A DNA stretch of 9,049 nt from Prevotellaceae bacterium (GTDB lineage Bacteria; Bacteroidota; Bacteroidia; Bacteroidales; Bacteroidaceae). Below are positions 6,471 to 9,049 of this stretch, piece by piece. Numbering within the stretch: the stretch's first letter is position 1; every line of letters begins with the position of its first letter. Below the pieces are notes generated by a model. That model searched no databases. It saw only the letters and a program-made list of their open reading frames with translations, and was not told where the DNA came from. Where the stretch lies: NCBI GenBank assembly GCA_030523505.1, contig JAUNIK010000090.1:1-9049 (forward strand). Reading direction: 5' to 3'. Made by a program: the position numbers and the translations under genes.

Positions 6471-7033
6471 TACTTCTTATTATACTGGTTCATTGTGCGG
6501 TCAACACCCTGCAGTGCGAACGACTTTATCACTTCCTTCGCTGTGTCGATGCAAGGGTTGAGAAGAGTGCGCTCTTCGTCAGAGAAATGTCCAAGCACAT
6601 AGTCCACTTGCTGTCCACGACCGAACTCATTGCCGATGCCCATACGCAGACGAGCGTATTTCTCGCCGATGAGCTGCTGGATATGTCCCAGTCCGTTGTG
6701 ACCACCATTCGAACCGCTGGCCTTAAGGCGCATCTTGCCGACAGGCAGTGCAAGGTCGTCGGTTATGACTAGAAGACGCGAGGTGTCGATCTTCTCTTTC
6801 TCGAGCCAGTAGCGCACGGCATTACCGCTGAGGTTCATGAATGTGGTAGGCTTCAGGAGATACAGCTTGCGCCCCTTCACCGATGTCTCTGCCACGAATC
6901 CGTAGCGTTTGTCCTCAAAGGTCGCGTTAGTCTCCTGTGCAAAAGCGTCGAGCACCATCCAACCAGCGTTGTGGCGTGTCTCGTGATATTCGGCACCAGG
7001 ATTGCCGAGACCTACTATCAAGAATTTATCCAT
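6470..7033 (-). CDS. pth: Peptidyl-tRNA hydrolase
   Basis: Pth cleaves the ester bond of peptidyl-tRNAs that fall off ribosomes, freeing tRNA. The start was set at the ATG at 7033 (187 residues, beginning [13 protein letters not shown]), the usual bacterial Pth length. The frame stays open to an ATG at 7123, but those 30 extra codons run through the rplY terminator and are not Pth-like. Family residues are present: N11 (GLGNPG), H21 (HNAGW), N67 (PTTFMNLSG), D92 (TDDLALPVG) and N113 (SNGGHNGL). AAAGGAAG lies 8-15 bases before the ATG, and a small hairpin (GCTCC/GGAGC, 7051-7068) lies upstream. No clear promoter was found between the terminator and the start, so expression by readthrough from rplY is likely. 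Its stop overlaps the start of the S4 gene by one base. Confidence 0.95.
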   Translation of the reverse strand: MDKFLIVGLGNPGAEYHETRHNAGWMVLDAFAQETNATFEDKRYGFVAETSVKGRKLYLLKPTTFMNLSGNAVRYWLEKEKIDTSRLLVITDDLALPVGKMRLKASGSNGGHNGLGHIQQLIGEKYARLRMGIGNEFGRGQQVDYVLGHFSDEERTLLNPCIDTAKEVIKSFALQGVDRTMNQYNKK

Positions 7034-7076
7034 TGTCTCTTCCTTTGTCTGCTCCTTGTTGTTGGAGCCTTTAATT

Positions 7077-7106
7077 AAAAAAAGGAGCTGGTTGAACCAG
7101 CCCCTT
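7077..7106 (-). terminator. Intrinsic terminator between rplY and pth
   Basis: On the - strand an 11-bp stem with one G-U pair (7096-7106 with 7082-7092) and a UCA loop is followed by seven U (complement of 7077-7083). It begins 29 bp after the rplY stop. It looks efficient enough to lower transcription into pth and the S4 gene relative to rplY, giving graded expression from one promoter if readthrough is partial. Confidence 0.85.
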
Positions 7107-7135
7107 ATGCTTTCTGTTGGCATCGTAAGTAAGGA

Positions 7136-7741
7136 TTACTTCTTTGCAGCAGAAGCGGCAGCAGCGGCAGCGGCAGCAGCACGAGTCATCTTAACTGAAC
7201 ATACGATAACTTCCTTACCTGTAGCGAGCTCGAGACCATCATAGTGGAGTGAACCAACCTTGATAGACTTACCGATCTTCAATGCAGTAACGTCAACATC
7301 AAGCTTCTCAGGGATCTGCTTGTATGGAGCTGTTACAGCGATCTTACGGATAGAAAGGCTCATACGACCACCATCGCGTACACCCTGTGCAAGACCAACG
7401 AGGTTTACTGGGATACCGATTGTGATTGGCTTTGTCTCGTTTACCTCGTAGAAGTCAGCGTGGAGGAGAGCGTCTGTTACTGGGTGGAACTGGAGCTCCT
7501 TGATAACAGCAACCTTTGTCTCGCCCTCGATGTTGAGGTGGCATACGAGTACATCTGGAGTGTAAACAGCCTTGCGAATCTCATTGAATGGGATTGCGAA
7601 CTGCTCAGCAACTGGGAGACCGTTCTCGCCCTTTGCCTCACCGTAGATGTTACATGGGATCAATGCCTGCTTGCGAAGCTCCTTAGAAGCCTTCTTACCT
7701 GTCTCGGCGCGCTTAACGCCATTAAGAGTGATTTCTTTCAT
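7136..7741 (-). CDS. rplY: 50S ribosomal protein L25 / general stress protein Ctc
   Basis: L25 binds 5S rRNA in the central protuberance of the large subunit. This 201-residue form has the N-terminal 5S-binding domain (about 1-95: KKASKELRKQALIPCNIYG, and LQFHPVTDALLHADFYEV at 84-101) and the C-terminal TL5/Ctc beta domain (about 102-185: IGIPVNLVGLAQGVRDGG, KLDVDVTALKIGKSIKV). It ends in a low-complexity tail of nine Ala then SAAKK (188-201), encoded by a GCN-type repeat (7145-7180). The ATG at 7741 gives the canonical N-terminus. It has a promoter about 90 bp upstream, divergent from nusB, and is followed by an intrinsic terminator before pth. Confidence 0.94.
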   Translation of the reverse strand: MKEITLNGVKRAETGKKASKELRKQALIPCNIYGEAKGENGLPVAEQFAIPFNEIRKAVYTPDVLVCHLNIEGETKVAVIKELQFHPVTDALLHADFYEVNETKPITIGIPVNLVGLAQGVRDGGRMSLSIRKIAVTAPYKQIPEKLDVDVTALKIGKSIKVGSLHYDGLELATGKEVIVCSVKMTRAAAAAAAAASAAKK

Positions 7742-7797
7742 AACTTGTGTTACTCTAAATTAATTGTTAATATTTTAATTTTGCCATCACACGAATA

Positions 7798-7817
7798 GCC
7801 TCCTCGTGAGGGGAGGC
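7798..7817 (-). promoter_or_regulatory. Hairpin in the rplY 5' leader
   Basis: GCCTCCTC (7798-7805) and GGGGAGGC (7810-7817) form an 8-bp arm pair around a 4-base loop. On the rplY (-) transcript there is one C-A mismatch, and six G/C-rich pairs (GCCTCC/GGAGGC) anchor the stem. It would lie about 10 nt after the predicted transcription start and about 55 nt before the rplY ATG. No U-run follows, so it is not a terminator. It may protect the 5' end or act as a leader control site. Confidence 0.4.
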
Positions 7818-7832
7818 CTGTAAAAAGCGATG

Positions 7833-7864
7833 CAAAGGTAATACTTTTTGTTGAGTTAGGCAAG
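7833..7864 (-). promoter_or_regulatory. Promoter for rplY
   Basis: On the - strand CTTG (7864-7861), a 20-bp spacer and TACCTTTG (7840-7833) match the Bacteroidota promoter pattern with TTG in the -33 box. Transcription would start near 7826. It is back to back with the nusB promoter, with 36 bp between the two -33 boxes. Confidence 0.6.
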
Positions 7865-7900
7865 GTTTATCCTATTTTTTATTAAATATAGTGCTATTTT

Positions 7901-7932
7901 CTTGGTTATTATCGGGAAAAACCTTAATTTTG
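7901..7932 (+). promoter_or_regulatory. Promoter for nusB
   Basis: CTTG (7901-7904), a 20-bp spacer and TAATTTTG (7925-7932) match the Bacteroidota pattern and use the same -33 variant and spacing as the rplY promoter opposite. The predicted start near 7939 gives a leader of about 56 nt. That leader is AT-rich. Confidence 0.62.
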
Positions 7933-7994
7933 CAAACGAAATATACGCATACGCGTGTGTTCATAGTTTATATAAATATATTAATTATTAGAGA

Positions 7995-8927
7995 ATGATT
8001 AATCGTGAACTTATCAGAATCAAGGTAGTACAGCTGGTATATGCTTACTATCTTAATGGCGATAAACCTATGGATGTGGCTGAAAAGGAGTTGCTTACCA
8101 GTCTGTCGAAGGCTTATCAGATGTACAACTATCTGTTGGATTTGATAGTTGCTATTACCAATGAGGAACGACTCCGTTATGATGTGCTTGTCCAGCGTGC
8201 CGAGCGTGAAGGCACTGAGGCTCCGTCGCCTCGTTTTGCCTACAACCGTTTTGCTGTGCAGCTTGAGGAGAATGAACAGTTGAATGCTTACAACGAGACT
8301 TTCAAACTAACATGGCGTGAGGATATCGAGTTCGTGCGCAACCTCTGCAATCAGATTGAGCAGAGCGTGGCTTACCAGGAGTATATGGCTTCTGACGACG
8401 ATTCTTACGATGCAGACCGCGAGGTATGGCGCAAGTTGTATAAGCAGTTGATTGACAACAACGAGTCACTCGATACTCTGCTCGAAGACAAGTCGCTCTA
8501 TTGGAACGACGACAAGGATATTGTCGATTCGTTCGTGTTGAAGACCATCAAGCGTTTCGATCCAGCCAACAAGGCTCAGCAGGAACTGATGCCAGAGTTC
8601 AAGGACGACGAGGATCGCGAGTATGCCATCCAGCTCTTCCGAACAACAATACAGAACGCTCAGGAGTATCAGGATATGATGCAGTATTACTCACGCAACT
8701 GGGAACTGTCACGAATGCCGTTCACCGACATCGTCATCATGCAGATTGCCCTTGCTGAGATGCTCACCTTCCCAGCAATTCCGCTCAGTGTAACCATCAA
8801 CGAGTTTGTGGAGATTTCAAAGTCTTACAGTACCCCACGCAGTGCTGGTTATATCAACGGTATGCTCGACACCATCGCCCGTGCCCTCCACAAGGAAGGT
8901 CGCCTGATGAAGAGAATCAACGGGTAA
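7995..8927 (+). CDS. nusB: Transcription antitermination factor NusB, long Bacteroidota form
   Basis: NusB binds boxA RNA with NusE (S10) and supports rRNA antitermination. The N-terminus (MINRELIRIKVVQLVYAYYLNG, 1-22) and the C-terminal domain (about 235-300: NWELSRMPFTDIVIMQIALAEML, SVTINEFVEISKSYSTPRSAGYINGMLD) are clear NusB signatures. At 310 residues it is about twice the ~140 residues of E. coli NusB. The extra sequence is a charged, probably helical middle (about 55-225), rich in Glu/Asp/Gln and including DDDSYDAD (134-141). Long NusB proteins are the norm in Bacteroidota as far as I recall. The first ATG after the promoter leader is the start. No gene follows within the 122 remaining bases. 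Confidence 0.92.
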   Translation: MINRELIRIKVVQLVYAYYLNGDKPMDVAEKELLTSLSKAYQMYNYLLDLIVAITNEERLRYDVLVQRAEREGTEAPSPRFAYNRFAVQLEENEQLNAYNETFKLTWREDIEFVRNLCNQIEQSVAYQEYMASDDDSYDADREVWRKLYKQLIDNNESLDTLLEDKSLYWNDDKDIVDSFVLKTIKRFDPANKAQQELMPEFKDDEDREYAIQLFRTTIQNAQEYQDMMQYYSRNWELSRMPFTDIVIMQIALAEMLTFPAIPLSVTINEFVEISKSYSTPRSAGYINGMLDTIARALHKEGRLMKRING

Positions 8928-8946
8928 GGGGAGTTAAAAGGTAAAG

Positions 8947-9000
8947 CTCGCTTGCGAGGGCTCATCGAGCCGAGTCGCTACGTCACGAAGTGGTGGCGAC
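8947..9000. repeat. Cluster of three adjacent hairpins after nusB
   Basis: Three inverted repeats lie end to end. The first is CTCG/CGAG (8947-8958) and the second is GGCTC/GAGCC with loop ATC (8959-8971). The third is GTCGCTAC/GTGGCGAC (8974-8981 with 8993-9000), which encloses an inner CAC/GTG stem capped by GAA. The third is the strongest. There is no T-run, so this is not a standard terminator. The GC-rich consecutive palindromes resemble extragenic repeat (REP-type) DNA, and related fragments (AGCTCGGAGCC, 9029-9037 region) continue to the window edge. The full extent cannot be seen. Confidence 0.5.
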
Positions 9001-9049
9001 ATAAGAGGCGAGGTAAGAATTCCGTATAGCTCGGAGCCTTCGTTTTCGT

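Noticed and set aside
7034..7123. Upstream start for pth (30 extra residues)
   Set aside because: The extension is translated through the rplY terminator hairpin, and bacterial Pth proteins normally begin just before the GLGNPG motif.

Overview
The window looks like the chromosome of a Bacteroidota member, most likely Prevotella or a close relative (Segatella and similar). Two signs support this. First, several intergenic regions carry the Bacteroidota primary-sigma promoter pattern (TTTG or CTTG, 20 bases, TAnnTTTG). Second, the gene families are typical: a CarboxypepD_reg-like/OMP_b-brl outer-membrane protein with a Gly-rich tail, a 310-residue NusB, a two-domain L25 with a poly-Ala tail, and an Hsp15-like S4 protein with an acidic tail. 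No rRNA, tRNA, CRISPR array or recognisable transposase gene was seen.

Region 1 (1-1686) is AT-rich and accessory-like. It has a doubtful C-terminal gene fragment at the left edge, a two-copy tandem repeat, and one orphan gene (404-1060, + strand) for a multi-pass membrane protein of unknown family with a well-formed promoter. About 600 gene-free bases follow, holding phased ATTAATG boxes, switch-like overlapping hairpins and a ~150-bp near-palindrome. A diverged copy of that near-palindrome lies in opposite orientation near position 160-215, so the orphan gene is bracketed by inverted related elements.

Region 2 (1687-5998) has higher GC and core-like codon use. aroB (3-dehydroquinate synthase, - strand) is divergent from a 996-residue outer-membrane beta-barrel protein (+ strand). 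The barrel gene ends at a strong bidirectional terminator that also serves the convergent cluster to its right.

Region 3 (6006-9049) is a translation/transcription-maintenance cluster. On the - strand the order of transcription is rplY (L25), an intrinsic terminator, pth (peptidyl-tRNA hydrolase), then an hslR-like S4 gene whose start overlaps the pth stop (TAATG). Divergent from rplY, on the + strand, is nusB. The four products bear on ribosome assembly, stalled-ribosome rescue and rRNA antitermination. After nusB the window ends in a short stretch of consecutive hairpins that looks like an extragenic repeat.

No clearly new multi-gene system is visible. The most unusual part is the 159-1616 segment: an unknown membrane protein gene with its own promoter, enclosed by inverted copies of a palindromic repeat, together with several structured non-coding motifs.
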